Shown here: in pieces, positions 18,145 through 27,010 of the stretch
Layout of the letters: each line of letters begins with the position of its first letter
How positions within the stretch are numbered: position 1 is the first letter of the stretch
Source of the DNA: Aestuariibacter salexigens DSM 15300
GTDB taxonomy: Bacteria; Pseudomonadota; Gammaproteobacteria; Enterobacterales; Alteromonadaceae
Reading direction: 5' to 3'
NCBI RefSeq assembly: GCF_000429145.1
Contig: NZ_AUBH01000002.1
Coordinates: 304,950-368,949, forward strand
DNA length: 64,000 bases
Program-made: the position numbers and the translations under genes
The notes under the pieces: model-generated
The model's database searches: none
What the model was told of the DNA's origin: nothing
Seen by the model: the letters and a program-made list of their open reading frames with translations, nothing else

Positions 18145-19362
18145 ATGAATTTTGACTACACCGATAAAACGCTTGAACTAATGGAAAAGTTACAGGCGTT
18201 CATGGATAAAGAAATCTATCCTATTGAATCTGAATACGTCCACGCGGTTGAAACCAGCGCAACGCCTTGGCGTACACCCGATATGATGCATGAACTTAAA
18301 GCCAAGGCCAAACAGCAGGGCTTGTGGAACTTGTTCTTGCCTGAAGAGTATTTGCCCTACGGGGCTGGTCTCACCAACCTCGAGTATGCGCCACTGTGTG
18401 AAATCATGGGAAGAGTACCCTGGAGTGCAGAGGTGTTTAACTGTAGTGCACCCGACACCGGCAATATGGAAGTGTTGGCGAAGTACGGTTCCGATGCGCA
18501 CAAAAAGCAGTGGCTTGAGCCACTCCTTAACGGTGAAATCCGTTCTGCCTTTGCCATGACAGAGCCTGAGGTTGCGTCATCGGACGCGACAAATATCTGT
18601 ACGTCCATTAAGCGCGATGGGGACGACTATGTGATCAATGGTCGCAAGTGGTACACCAGTGGCGCGATGAATGAAAACTGCAAAATCATGGTGGTGATGG
18701 GTAAAACTGACCCTGATGCACCGCGTCATGCGCAGCAGAGTCAGATCCTGGTACCGCTGGATACCCCTGGCGTCACGGTAGTGCGTCCTATGTCGGCGAT
18801 GGGTTACCTTGACCAGCCTGTCGGGCATGCTGAGGTACTGTTCGATAATGTCAGAGTGCCGGCAGGAAATTTATTAGTCGGTGAAGGACGAGGTTTTGAA
18901 ATTGCTCAGGGCCGCCTTGGTCCGGGCCGAATTCATCATTGTATGCGTTTGATAGGCGTTGCGCAGCGCGCACTTGATTTGTCATGTGCCAGAGTCGAAC
19001 AGCGCGTTGCGTTTGGTCAGCCACTGAGCAAACAGCAGTCAGTGCGAGAGAGCATTGCGCAAATGCACTGCGATATTGAACAAGCGCGTCTGTTGACTCT
19101 GAAAGCGGCAGATAAAATGGATAAGTACGGAAATAAAGTCGCTCGTGACCTGATCGCGGCGATTAAAATTGTAGCGCCCAAAATGGCCTGCCGGGTGATC
19201 GATGAAGCTATCCAGATGCATGGTGCAGCGGGCACCAGCCAGGACACTTTCCTGTCCGCCGCGTATGCCTATGCCCGTACCGTACGACTGGCCGATGGAC
19301 CGGATCAGGTACATATGATGCAGCTTGGACGCAATTTGGTTAAAGACTACAACGCAGGTTAA
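18145..19362 (+). CDS. Acyl-CoA dehydrogenase family flavoenzyme
   Basis: A 405-residue FAD enzyme with the three acyl-CoA dehydrogenase domains. Visible blocks are [43 protein letters not shown] and [16 protein letters not shown] near the C terminus. The layout resembles the ACAD10/ACAD11-type dehydrogenases rather than medium-chain enzymes, which fits the neighbouring APH-type kinase gene: in animals those two domains are fused. A ribosome site AACAGGAG precedes the ATG. Chain length and substrate cannot be read from sequence. Confidence 0.93.
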   Translation: MNFDYTDKTLELMEKLQAFMDKEIYPIESEYVHAVETSATPWRTPDMMHELKAKAKQQGLWNLFLPEEYLPYGAGLTNLEYAPLCEIMGRVPWSAEVFNCSAPDTGNMEVLAKYGSDAHKKQWLEPLLNGEIRSAFAMTEPEVASSDATNICTSIKRDGDDYVINGRKWYTSGAMNENCKIMVVMGKTDPDAPRHAQQSQILVPLDTPGVTVVRPMSAMGYLDQPVGHAEVLFDNVRVPAGNLLVGEGRGFEIAQGRLGPGRIHHCMRLIGVAQRALDLSCARVEQRVAFGQPLSKQQSVRESIAQMHCDIEQARLLTLKAADKMDKYGNKVARDLIAAIKIVAPKMACRVIDEAIQMHGAAGTSQDTFLSAAYAYARTVRLADGPDQVHMMQLGRNLVKDYNAG

Positions 19363-19365
19363 GTG

Positions 19366-20400
19366 ATGAACCAGACCACCCATCAACTTGATCTGGAGAT
19401 ACTGCAGAGCTATCTGCAGGACAAAGTACCAGACCTTGCTGGTCCACTGCGTGCGACAAAGTTTGCTGGCGGGCAGTCTAATCCAACGTTTAAGCTGGAG
19501 TCTGGAGGGTCAACATACGTATTGCGCCGCCAGCCACCCGGCAAATTGTTGAAGTCTGCACACGCGGTAGACCGCGAATATCGCGTGCTTGAGGCCCTAC
19601 AAAAAACCGATGTGCCGGTGGCAACGCCGTTCCATTTATGTACAGATCCTGATGTCATCGGCAGCATGTTCTATGTGATGGAATACGTACAGGGAAATAT
19701 CTATTGGAACAGCGCGTTACCTGAAGTCGACAGCAATGCTGTGCGGACCCGCATTTACGACGAAATGAATCGCGTATTGGCGGCCTTACACAGCGTTGAT
19801 ATCGATGCTGTGGGGCTGAGTGACTACGGTAAGCCCGGCAATTATTTTGAGCGCCAGCTTAGTCGCTGGACGTCTCAGTACCGCGCGTCGGAAACCGAGA
19901 AAATTGAGGATATCGAATCACTGATTGCCTATCTTCAGCAGCATGTGCCTGCCGACGATGGCAGGGTATCTTTAGTCCATGGTGACTATCGCTTAGACAA
20001 TATGATTTTCAGTGACGGGCCATCTCCACAGTGTTTGGCAGTGCTGGACTGGGAGTTGTCTACATTGGGTCATCCACTGGCAGATCTTGCATACCAGTGT
20101 ATGCAGCTGCGCCTGCCTCATGATTTAAAACTCGCTGCCGGACTGCGAGGTCTCGATCGACACGCAATCGGTATTCCGAGTGAGCAGGAGTACGTTGACA
20201 CATATTGCAAGCGCACTGGACTGGAGGGTATCAGTAACTGGCAGTTTTATCTGGCATTCAGTTTCTTCCGTCTCGCTGCCATTCTACAGGGTGTGGTTAA
20301 GCGTGCTCTTGATGGCAATGCCTCTAATCCAAAGGCTCTGCAACTGGGCAGCATGGTCAAACCGCTTGCTGCTCTGGCGATAGAATTAATTAACGAATAA
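19366..20400 (+). CDS. APH-family phosphotransferase (ACAD10/11 kinase-like)
   Basis: A 344-residue aminoglycoside-phosphotransferase-fold kinase. The catalytic loop reads LVHGDYRLDNMIF and the metal-binding segment VLDWELSTLGHPLADLAY. The ATP-binding lobe begins FAGGQSNPTFKL with YVLRRQPPGK. The ATG at 19366 directly follows the acyl-CoA dehydrogenase stop with an in-frame GTG one codon earlier. This is the lineage fused to acyl-CoA dehydrogenases in ACAD10/11, not an antibiotic resistance kinase. I infer it phosphorylates a hydroxyacyl intermediate used by its neighbour. Confidence 0.9.
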   Translation: MNQTTHQLDLEILQSYLQDKVPDLAGPLRATKFAGGQSNPTFKLESGGSTYVLRRQPPGKLLKSAHAVDREYRVLEALQKTDVPVATPFHLCTDPDVIGSMFYVMEYVQGNIYWNSALPEVDSNAVRTRIYDEMNRVLAALHSVDIDAVGLSDYGKPGNYFERQLSRWTSQYRASETEKIEDIESLIAYLQQHVPADDGRVSLVHGDYRLDNMIFSDGPSPQCLAVLDWELSTLGHPLADLAYQCMQLRLPHDLKLAAGLRGLDRHAIGIPSEQEYVDTYCKRTGLEGISNWQFYLAFSFFRLAAILQGVVKRALDGNASNPKALQLGSMVKPLAALAIELINE

Positions 20401-20435
20401 CCGAACGCGGCGCGCAACGTCGCTGGAGAAGTATA

Positions 20436-21410
20436 ATGAAAGCAATCGTATGTCATGAGTTTGCCGAACCGGAAAAGTTGGCGTTTGAAGATGTACCAGA
20501 CCCTCAGGCGAAAGCTGGTCACGTGGTGGTAAAAGTAGAAGCGGCCGGTGTAAATTATCCTGACGGCCTGCTGGTACAGGGACTATATCAGATGAAACCG
20601 CCGTTTCCATTTATTCCTGGCAGTGAGGTGGCGGGCGTGATCACAGAAGTCGGCGAGGGGGTTTCACACTTGAAAGCAGGGATGCGTGTGATCGCACTGT
20701 GCATGTTAGGCGGTTATGCCGAACAGGTTTGCGTGCCTGCCACACATGTGTTGCCTTTGCCTGACGCTATTCCTGATGATGAAGCTGCAGCATTGGTGAC
20801 TGCCCATGCAACCGCTCACCACGCATTAAAACAGCGCGCGAATCTGCAGCCAGGTGAAACGCTGGTTGTCACTGGCGCCGCCGGTGGCACCGGGCTGGCC
20901 GCGGTGCAGATAGGTAAACAAATGGGCGCGAAGGTGATTGCAGTATGCTCAACGGCGGAGAAGCTTGAAGTAGCCCGCCAGAATGGTGCGGATATTCTGA
21001 TCAACTACACCGAAAAAGATCTCAAAACTGCCCTTAAAGAAGTGACCGATGGCAAAGGCGCTGACGTTGTGTACGAGTGCGTGGGAGGTGATACGTTTCA
21101 TGCCTGCTCGCGAAACATGGCCTGGAATGGCAGATTGCTGGTGATTGGATTTGCCTGTGGTGAGATCCCCGAGTTTCCAGTCAATCTGGCGTTGGTCAAG
21201 GGGTACTCGGTCGTCGGTGTATTCTGGGGTTCATTCACACAGCATCAACCGAAGGAATTCGCCGCAAACATGAAGGAGCTGTTGACCTGGTACGTGGAAG
21301 GCAAAGTGAAAGTGATTGTTGATGAGGCGTTGCCACTGTCTCGGGCTACCGATGCACTGCACAAAGTGATGGGCAGGGAAGTAAAAGGCAAGATGGTACT
21401 GACGCCGTAA
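20436..21410 (+). CDS. NADPH:quinone oxidoreductase-like medium-chain reductase
   Basis: A 324-residue zinc-free medium-chain dehydrogenase/reductase. The N-terminal catalytic domain contains NYPDGLLVQGLYQMKPPFPFIPGSE, discussed here in part only as NYPDGLL and FIPGSEVAG. The nucleotide-binding motif is VTGAAGGTGLAAVQIGK. The closest type is the quinone oxidoreductase/enoyl reductase group. A GGAG site precedes the ATG. It is the last gene of the operon and is followed by a strong terminator. It probably reduces an alpha,beta-unsaturated product of the acyl-CoA pathway encoded upstream. Confidence 0.9.
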   Translation: MKAIVCHEFAEPEKLAFEDVPDPQAKAGHVVVKVEAAGVNYPDGLLVQGLYQMKPPFPFIPGSEVAGVITEVGEGVSHLKAGMRVIALCMLGGYAEQVCVPATHVLPLPDAIPDDEAAALVTAHATAHHALKQRANLQPGETLVVTGAAGGTGLAAVQIGKQMGAKVIAVCSTAEKLEVARQNGADILINYTEKDLKTALKEVTDGKGADVVYECVGGDTFHACSRNMAWNGRLLVIGFACGEIPEFPVNLALVKGYSVVGVFWGSFTQHQPKEFAANMKELLTWYVEGKVKVIVDEALPLSRATDALHKVMGREVKGKMVLTP

Positions 21411-21429
21411 TCTGTCTCAGCAGATAGTA

Positions 21430-21456
21430 AAAAGGCCTCTTACGAGGCCTTTTTCA
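21430..21456. terminator. Bidirectional intrinsic terminator
   Basis: AAAGGCCTC (21431-21439) pairs with GAGGCCTTT (21444-21452) around a four-base loop, with A and T runs outside. It lies between the rightward reductase gene and the leftward small secreted protein gene and can serve both. Confidence 0.9.
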
Positions 21457-21476
21457 ATTTAACACGTTAGAAGCGC

Positions 21477-21809
21477 TTACCATCCAGCGCGAGTTGCAAC
21501 AAACGCAGTGTCAGGCATCTTTCTCACCATCAGTGAGTCAGACTCCACCATGCTAGCCAGTAGGGTAGCACGACCTGAACCGGCGTCAGCACATTGCACA
21601 TTTTGCAGTGCGGTTGCTGAGCGTTGCATCGCATTTAACGAGAACACAGGCTGCTCACTGCGAGCCTTTTTTCTTACCTGAGTATTATCGCCAGCTTCTG
21701 TTGCAGAGCAGGTCGCAGACACGGCGCTATTTATGTTAGCGTGCGCAGCGCCCGCCATTGTGCAAGAAGCGATAGCGATAACGAGAGCAATTCGGGCAAG
21801 TTTCAACAT
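21477..21809 (-). CDS. Small secreted protein of unknown function
   Basis: A 110-residue protein from the ATG at 21809, chosen because it gives a clean signal peptide (Lys-Leu start, hydrophobic core, cleavage near GAAHA). A longer frame to 21872 would bury the signal. The mature part has two Cys residues about 45 apart and no recognisable domain. It is isolated, with a terminator at its 3' side. Repetitive DNA lies upstream of it. Confidence 0.6.
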   Translation of the reverse strand: MLKLARIALVIAIASCTMAGAAHANINSAVSATCSATEAGDNTQVRKKARSEQPVFSLNAMQRSATALQNVQCADAGSGRATLLASMVESDSLMVRKMPDTAFVATRAGW

Positions 21810-22144
21810 AGTATCGTTCTCTGTTTGGTTAACGTTCCCAACGTCAGTTGGATAGTTGTTTTGCGTAGACAAGTAAAGCGCACTTCAGGTATTGAAAAAA
21901 TCTTAAAACTGATACTCAGGTATAAAAAAATATACCCAGTGTCATCCCGACGATATCAAGCGTCAACCCGGCCATATCAAGCGTCCTACCGGCCATATCA
22001 AGCGTCTCCCCAGCGAAGGCCGGGGCCGCTCAAACCAATAAAGTGGATATGAAAGCAAAGGGGATTTGCTGCAGATTGCGGCCTACGCCGCAATGACGTG
22101 ATTTATTAGCCGCAATGACGCTTTTTGAGGGCCGCTATGACGGG
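21810..22144. repeat. Intergenic stretch with three 21-bp tandem repeats and REP-like palindromes
   Basis: This 335-base gap holds no gene I believe in. It contains three head-to-tail 21-base units at 21947-21967, 21968-21988 and 21989-22009 sharing the core ATATCAAGCGTC. Directly after come a GAAGGCCGGGG segment and three copies of a GCCGC(A/T)ATGACG motif near 22080-22145. The parts resemble decayed GTCATCCC...GGG extragenic palindromes. The promoter of the small secreted protein gene should lie near 21815-21900. Confidence 0.7.
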
Positions 22145-22594
22145 TTATAAACCCGCATGATTAATAACTGTGCCGGGGGCGCCCATTTCCAGCGCGTCTT
22201 TGAGATGCTCAGGGATAGGCATCTTATTAAAATGTGTCGCATCGACCATCACATAGACCACCTCAGCCTCTGCGATGTTTCGTCCACTATTAATCTCTTT
22301 CATGTGCAGCGCCAGAGAGAACGACGTATTTCCAACGCGGGACGCGTTAACACTGATGGCGATAACGTCATCAAATTTGGCAGATGACTTCCATGAAATA
22401 TTCAGATTTACAACCTGGTTTTCTATCCCCTGGGCAACCAGAGACGCATAATCCCCCCATATCGCGCGCATAAATTCGGTTGCGGCGATATCGGCGTAGT
22501 CGGCATAACGTGCGTTAAAGACAACATTTTGAGGGTCACATTCGCCGTAGCGAACTCTCAGTAAATGGGTAAAGTGTGCATGTGAAGACGACAT
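22145..22594 (-). CDS. Acyl-CoA thioesterase, hotdog (4HBT/YbgC-like) family
   Basis: A 149-residue hotdog-fold protein. The N-terminal block VRYGECDPQNVVFNARYADYAD has the catalytic Asp (ECDPQNVVF) seen in 4-hydroxybenzoyl-CoA thioesterase-like enzymes. It probably hydrolyses short or aromatic acyl-CoA. Its start is five bases from the stop of the mutarotase gene, so the two are likely co-transcribed. Confidence 0.85.
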   Translation of the reverse strand: MSSSHAHFTHLLRVRYGECDPQNVVFNARYADYADIAATEFMRAIWGDYASLVAQGIENQVVNLNISWKSSAKFDDVIAISVNASRVGNTSFSLALHMKEINSGRNIAEAEVVYVMVDATHFNKMPIPEHLKDALEMGAPGTVINHAGL

Positions 22595-22599
22595 TGCGG

Positions 22600-23445
22600 T
22601 TATCCAATACGTTGCTGAAGGGCGAGGGTTTGGCCGGGTGCCAGAGATACGTCACCGGTGACAGCGGTTTCGACGCACAGCATCGTAAGATAGCCGTCTT
22701 CTCGCATATCTGCCATTGCCGTTGCCTTATCCTGCCAGGGATTCCACACCACAATGCTGTTGTGCCCACTTGAGTCGACCTCGGTTACTCCGCCCGGGTG
22801 CTGAATCGTCAAGTGCTCAGCAGCATCAAGATGGATCCTGTCCGTTTCCATGGTAAAGCGATAGGGAGAAGGTGTGCTGAATGTGTCAAAGCCACGGGTC
22901 TTATCCAGATATTCACCTTTCAAGCCAATGAGTTCGGAGCGCTGAATATCCTCTACCGCAAAGTAAGTATGCAGCGCACAGCTCAGGGGAAAAGGCTCTG
23001 AACCAAGATTTCTGGTGACTAAGGTGATGCTGAGTTGTTCACCCAGATGCACCACGATTTTAAGCTGTGCAGCATAATCAAATCCGGGCCCCTGCACGCT
23101 TTGGGGGACCAGCGTAACGGCAGTGCCGTTGTCATCATCCTTACAGTCGTTGAGTGTCCATTGCTGCTTGCGCACATAACCATGGGAGGGAAGGTCTTCC
23201 TGCCTATTACCGTGGTTATCACTAAACCATGGCCAGCACACTGGCACGCCGCCTCGTATGGCACTTATACCATCAAAAATGGCCGACTGACTCAGCCACA
23301 GGCGCTCACGCTGGTCGCTTTGTGGGACATAACTGAGCACATGGGCGCCGAACAGACTGATCTCGCATCGACCAAAAGCATTGGATAACACCAGAGTGTC
23401 AAGTGACCCTCGGCTGGCTTGCGTAATAGATGAAGGTAACTGCAT
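22600..23445 (-). CDS. yeaD: D-hexose-6-phosphate mutarotase (YeaD-like aldose epimerase)
   Basis: A 281-residue aldose-1-epimerase-fold protein. I start it at the ATG at 23445 because the longer frame to 23511 would run through the gapA terminator. Conserved parts are GAHVLSYVPQ, RGGVPVCWPWF, SHGYVRKQQW with the catalytic His, and CALHTYFAV. It interconverts alpha and beta anomers of glucose 6-phosphate and related sugars. The gapA-yeaD order is the same as in Escherichia coli. It appears to lead a two-gene unit with the thioesterase. Confidence 0.9.
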   Translation of the reverse strand: MQLPSSITQASRGSLDTLVLSNAFGRCEISLFGAHVLSYVPQSDQRERLWLSQSAIFDGISAIRGGVPVCWPWFSDNHGNRQEDLPSHGYVRKQQWTLNDCKDDDNGTAVTLVPQSVQGPGFDYAAQLKIVVHLGEQLSITLVTRNLGSEPFPLSCALHTYFAVEDIQRSELIGLKGEYLDKTRGFDTFSTPSPYRFTMETDRIHLDAAEHLTIQHPGGVTEVDSSGHNSIVVWNPWQDKATAMADMREDGYLTMLCVETAVTGDVSLAPGQTLALQQRIG

Positions 23446-23474
23446 GTAATGCTGATCCTGAAGAAAATAGTGGC

Positions 23475-23500
23475 ATAAAAAAGGCGACTTAACGTCGCCT
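23475..23500 (-). terminator. Intrinsic terminator of gapA
   Basis: On the leftward strand AGGCGAC-GTTAA-GTCGCCT is followed by six T. It lies 27 bases past the gapA stop and before the yeaD start, so most gapA transcripts should end here. Confidence 0.9.
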
Positions 23501-23526
23501 ATTTTTATCACAACTTTCTATATCTA

Positions 23527-24552
<1,026 letters not shown>

Positions 24553-24586
24553 TTACGTAAAGTATGGATCAATATGGCCATGAATT

Positions 24587-24607
24587 CAAAATTAATCCAT
24601 AATTTTG
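24587..24607. promoter_or_regulatory. Perfect inverted repeat between gapA and malQ
   Basis: CAAAATTA-ATCCA-TAATTTTG has eight-base perfect arms around five bases. It begins 65 bases upstream of gapA and ends 116 bases upstream of malQ. An operator for one of the two divergent units is a reasonable guess; the regulator is not known. Confidence 0.4.
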
Positions 24608-24632
24608 TAGTTAAATTACATTTATTTTTGAA

Positions 24633-24646
24633 TGCAAACGTATTCA
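24633..24646. promoter_or_regulatory. Possible LacI-family operator upstream of malQ
   Basis: TGCAAACGTATTCA is an imperfect palindrome centred on CG, five of seven positions symmetric, with the AAACGT core common to LacI-family sites. It ends 76 bases before the malQ start. A maltose-type regulator would fit, but the match is weak. Confidence 0.3.
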
Positions 24647-24722
24647 GTTACGAATTTTTAACATTCTAAACAATAATGTATGGACACCAAGTACACACAT
24701 TCAGAATAGGACATAACTTCGC

Positions 24723-26921
24723 ATGACTTCCACTTTGCTGGATCAGCTCGTCACGCTGCGTGGTATCGAATCCAATTATGTTGATGCATGGGGAAACCCA
24801 GCCACGGTAGACAAGGACAGTAAACAAAAGTTACTCAAAGCAATGGGATATGCCGTTGACGACAGTGACAAACTCCAGTCTCAGGTTGAACAGGAGGTGC
24901 GCAGTGCATGGCTGACGCCGCTAAACCCTGTGCAGGTCGTGCGACGTGGTGAAGCAGTGAATGTGACGGTGCGGTTACCTATCGAACTGGTAAATGACAG
25001 TTATAACGTAGCGATAACCACTGAACAGGGTGAACAGATTGTGCAGACGCTGGTGCCGACGGACGGCGAGCTGCTCAACGTTGCAGAATTCGAAGACGGA
25101 GAGTTTCAGGAATACATGTTCACGCTGTCAGAGGCGTTGCCACTTGGTTATCACGATCTCAATTTGCTCGCCGAAGATGGCGATCATATTGCGGATATGC
25201 GCCTGATTGTCTGTCCAACTTCTTGTTTTAAGCCAGCTGATATTGAACAGGGTAAAAAGGTGTGGGGGCTAAGTGTACAGCTTTACTGTGTGCGCAGCTC
25301 GCGCAACTGGGGCGTCGGCGATTTTACTGATTTAAGCGAACTGGTGCGTGATGCCGCATCACACGGCGCACATTTTATCGGCCTGAATCCGATTCATGCG
25401 CTGTATCCTTCCAACCCTAATGCCTGCAGTCCATACGGCCCCTCATCACGCCGGTGGCTGAACATTATCTATCTGGATGTGACGGCCCTGCCTTGTTACG
25501 AAGACCCTGCCGTACAGGAGATTGTTAATAGTAATGACTTTCAGGCCACGCTTGAGCACGTCAAAGCGGTAGATTACGTTGATTATGAAGGGGTGATGCA
25601 GTTGAAATTAAAGGCGTTGAACGCGGTTTTTGACGCCTATCGCAGCAAGTATCTGAGCAAAAATACAAAACAAAACAAAGCGTTTAAAGCGTTTGTGGAA
25701 GCCGGTGGCGAAAGTCTTGATATGCTGGCGGTGTATGATGCGTTGCAGGAATTCCTGAGTAGTGAAGGTAAGCCCTCATGGGGATGGCCTGTGTTTCCGG
25801 CCCGATATGCCGATTACCATGCACCAGATGTAGCGAAGTTTAAGAAGGCCAATAAAGAACGAGTGATGTTCTATCTGTTCTGTCAGTGGCAAGCTGCATT
25901 GCAACTTGAGCAAGCCCAGCAGACGGCGCTGGATAGCAACATGATGATTGGTTTATATCGTGATCTTGCCGTTGGCGTCAGTGAGGGCAGCGCCGAGATT
26001 TGGGGCAACAAGGATTTATACTGTATCGACGCAAGCGTTGGCGCGCCGCCCGACATTCTTGGTCCACTGGGTCAGAATTGGGGATTGCCGCCGATGGATC
26101 CGGATAAGCTCTACGCGCAACGTTATCAGCCTATTATTGATTTGTTCGACGCGAACATGCGCGCTGCGGGCGCGTTGCGTATTGACCACGTCATGGCGCT
26201 GTTACGTCTGTGGTGGGTGTATCGTGGTGATAACGCCAAGCTTGGCAGCTACGTGTATTATCCCGTGGATGATTTGCTGGGCATCTTGGCATTGGAAAGT
26301 CATCGTCATCAAGCGTTGGTTATTGGTGAAGATTTGGGTACGGTACCGGAAGAAATTCGTACCAAATTGGCGGATGCCGGTGTGTATTCTTATCGGGTGT
26401 TTTTCTTTGAGCAGGCCGAAGACGGTGGATTCTTCTCGCCGTCTCATTATCCTGAACAGTCGATGTCGACCCTGACTACGCATGATATGCCGACATTAAT
26501 CGGCTTCTGGCATTGTCTTGACCTGGAACTGGGTAAAGAACTGGGATTGTATCCCACGGATGAAATACTCAGTACGCTTTATAATGATAGACACATCAAT
26601 AAGCAGGCGATTCTGGATACGCTACACGGACACCATTCAATTGGTGAAGATGTAGGACGCAGGGTAGAAGACGTGGGTATGAATCAGGCACTTAATTTTG
26701 GCATGCAAAAACATATGGCCACAGGGTCAAGTGCACTGCTGTCCTTGCAGTTAGAAGACTGGCTGCAAATGGATAAACCGGTAAATATTCCGGGTACATT
26801 TAACGAATATCCAAACTGGCGGCGCAAACTCAGTCGCAATCTGGAAGATATTTTCGATGATCAAAATATCCAGCAGCTTGCACAAGAGTTGACACAGCGC
26901 AGAAACGCTGCCAGTAATTAG
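24723..26921 (+). CDS. malQ: 4-alpha-glucanotransferase (amylomaltase)
   Basis: A 732-residue GH77 enzyme that transfers alpha-1,4-glucan segments between maltodextrins and releases glucose. The N-terminal 140 residues are the extra domain of bacterial MalQ. Catalytic blocks include VYDALQEFL, IGLYRDLAVGVSEGSAEIW, GALRIDHVMALLRLWW (nucleophile Asp), VIGEDLGTVPEEI (acid/base Glu) and TTHDMPTLIGFW. It heads the malQ-glgB-glgX run. A hairpin terminator separates it from glgB, so glgB may be partly independent. Confidence 0.97.
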   Translation: MTSTLLDQLVTLRGIESNYVDAWGNPATVDKDSKQKLLKAMGYAVDDSDKLQSQVEQEVRSAWLTPLNPVQVVRRGEAVNVTVRLPIELVNDSYNVAITTEQGEQIVQTLVPTDGELLNVAEFEDGEFQEYMFTLSEALPLGYHDLNLLAEDGDHIADMRLIVCPTSCFKPADIEQGKKVWGLSVQLYCVRSSRNWGVGDFTDLSELVRDAASHGAHFIGLNPIHALYPSNPNACSPYGPSSRRWLNIIYLDVTALPCYEDPAVQEIVNSNDFQATLEHVKAVDYVDYEGVMQLKLKALNAVFDAYRSKYLSKNTKQNKAFKAFVEAGGESLDMLAVYDALQEFLSSEGKPSWGWPVFPARYADYHAPDVAKFKKANKERVMFYLFCQWQAALQLEQAQQTALDSNMMIGLYRDLAVGVSEGSAEIWGNKDLYCIDASVGAPPDILGPLGQNWGLPPMDPDKLYAQRYQPIIDLFDANMRAAGALRIDHVMALLRLWWVYRGDNAKLGSYVYYPVDDLLGILALESHRHQALVIGEDLGTVPEEIRTKLADAGVYSYRVFFFEQAEDGGFFSPSHYPEQSMSTLTTHDMPTLIGFWHCLDLELGKELGLYPTDEILSTLYNDRHINKQAILDTLHGHHSIGEDVGRRVEDVGMNQALNFGMQKHMATGSSALLSLQLEDWLQMDKPVNIPGTFNEYPNWRRKLSRNLEDIFDDQNIQQLAQELTQRRNAASN

Positions 26922-26962
26922 CGTCACAATGACGCACAATAATGGGATAGTATCCCTCTAAT

Positions 26963-26986
26963 GACCGGCCTGTGCCGGTCATTTTT
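26963..26986 (+). terminator. Intrinsic terminator between malQ and glgB
   Basis: GACCGGC-CTGT-GCCGGTC followed by ATTTTTG, 42 bases past the malQ stop and just before the glgB ribosome site. It could give partial read-through. Confidence 0.8.
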
Positions 26987-27010
26987 GTACAAATAAAATG
27001 GAGCAAGACC

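Noticed and set aside
19363..20400. APH-type kinase as an antibiotic resistance gene
   Set aside because: Its sequence type and its acyl-CoA dehydrogenase neighbour point to the ACAD10/11-like metabolic kinases; no mobile element is nearby.
21947..22009. Possible CRISPR array
   Set aside because: The three units are directly adjacent with no spacers and there are no cas genes.
21741..22052. Rightward 103-residue frame containing RPYQAS repeats
   Set aside because: The repeats are a by-product of the 21-bp DNA units, it overlaps the secreted protein gene antisense, and it lacks a convincing start.
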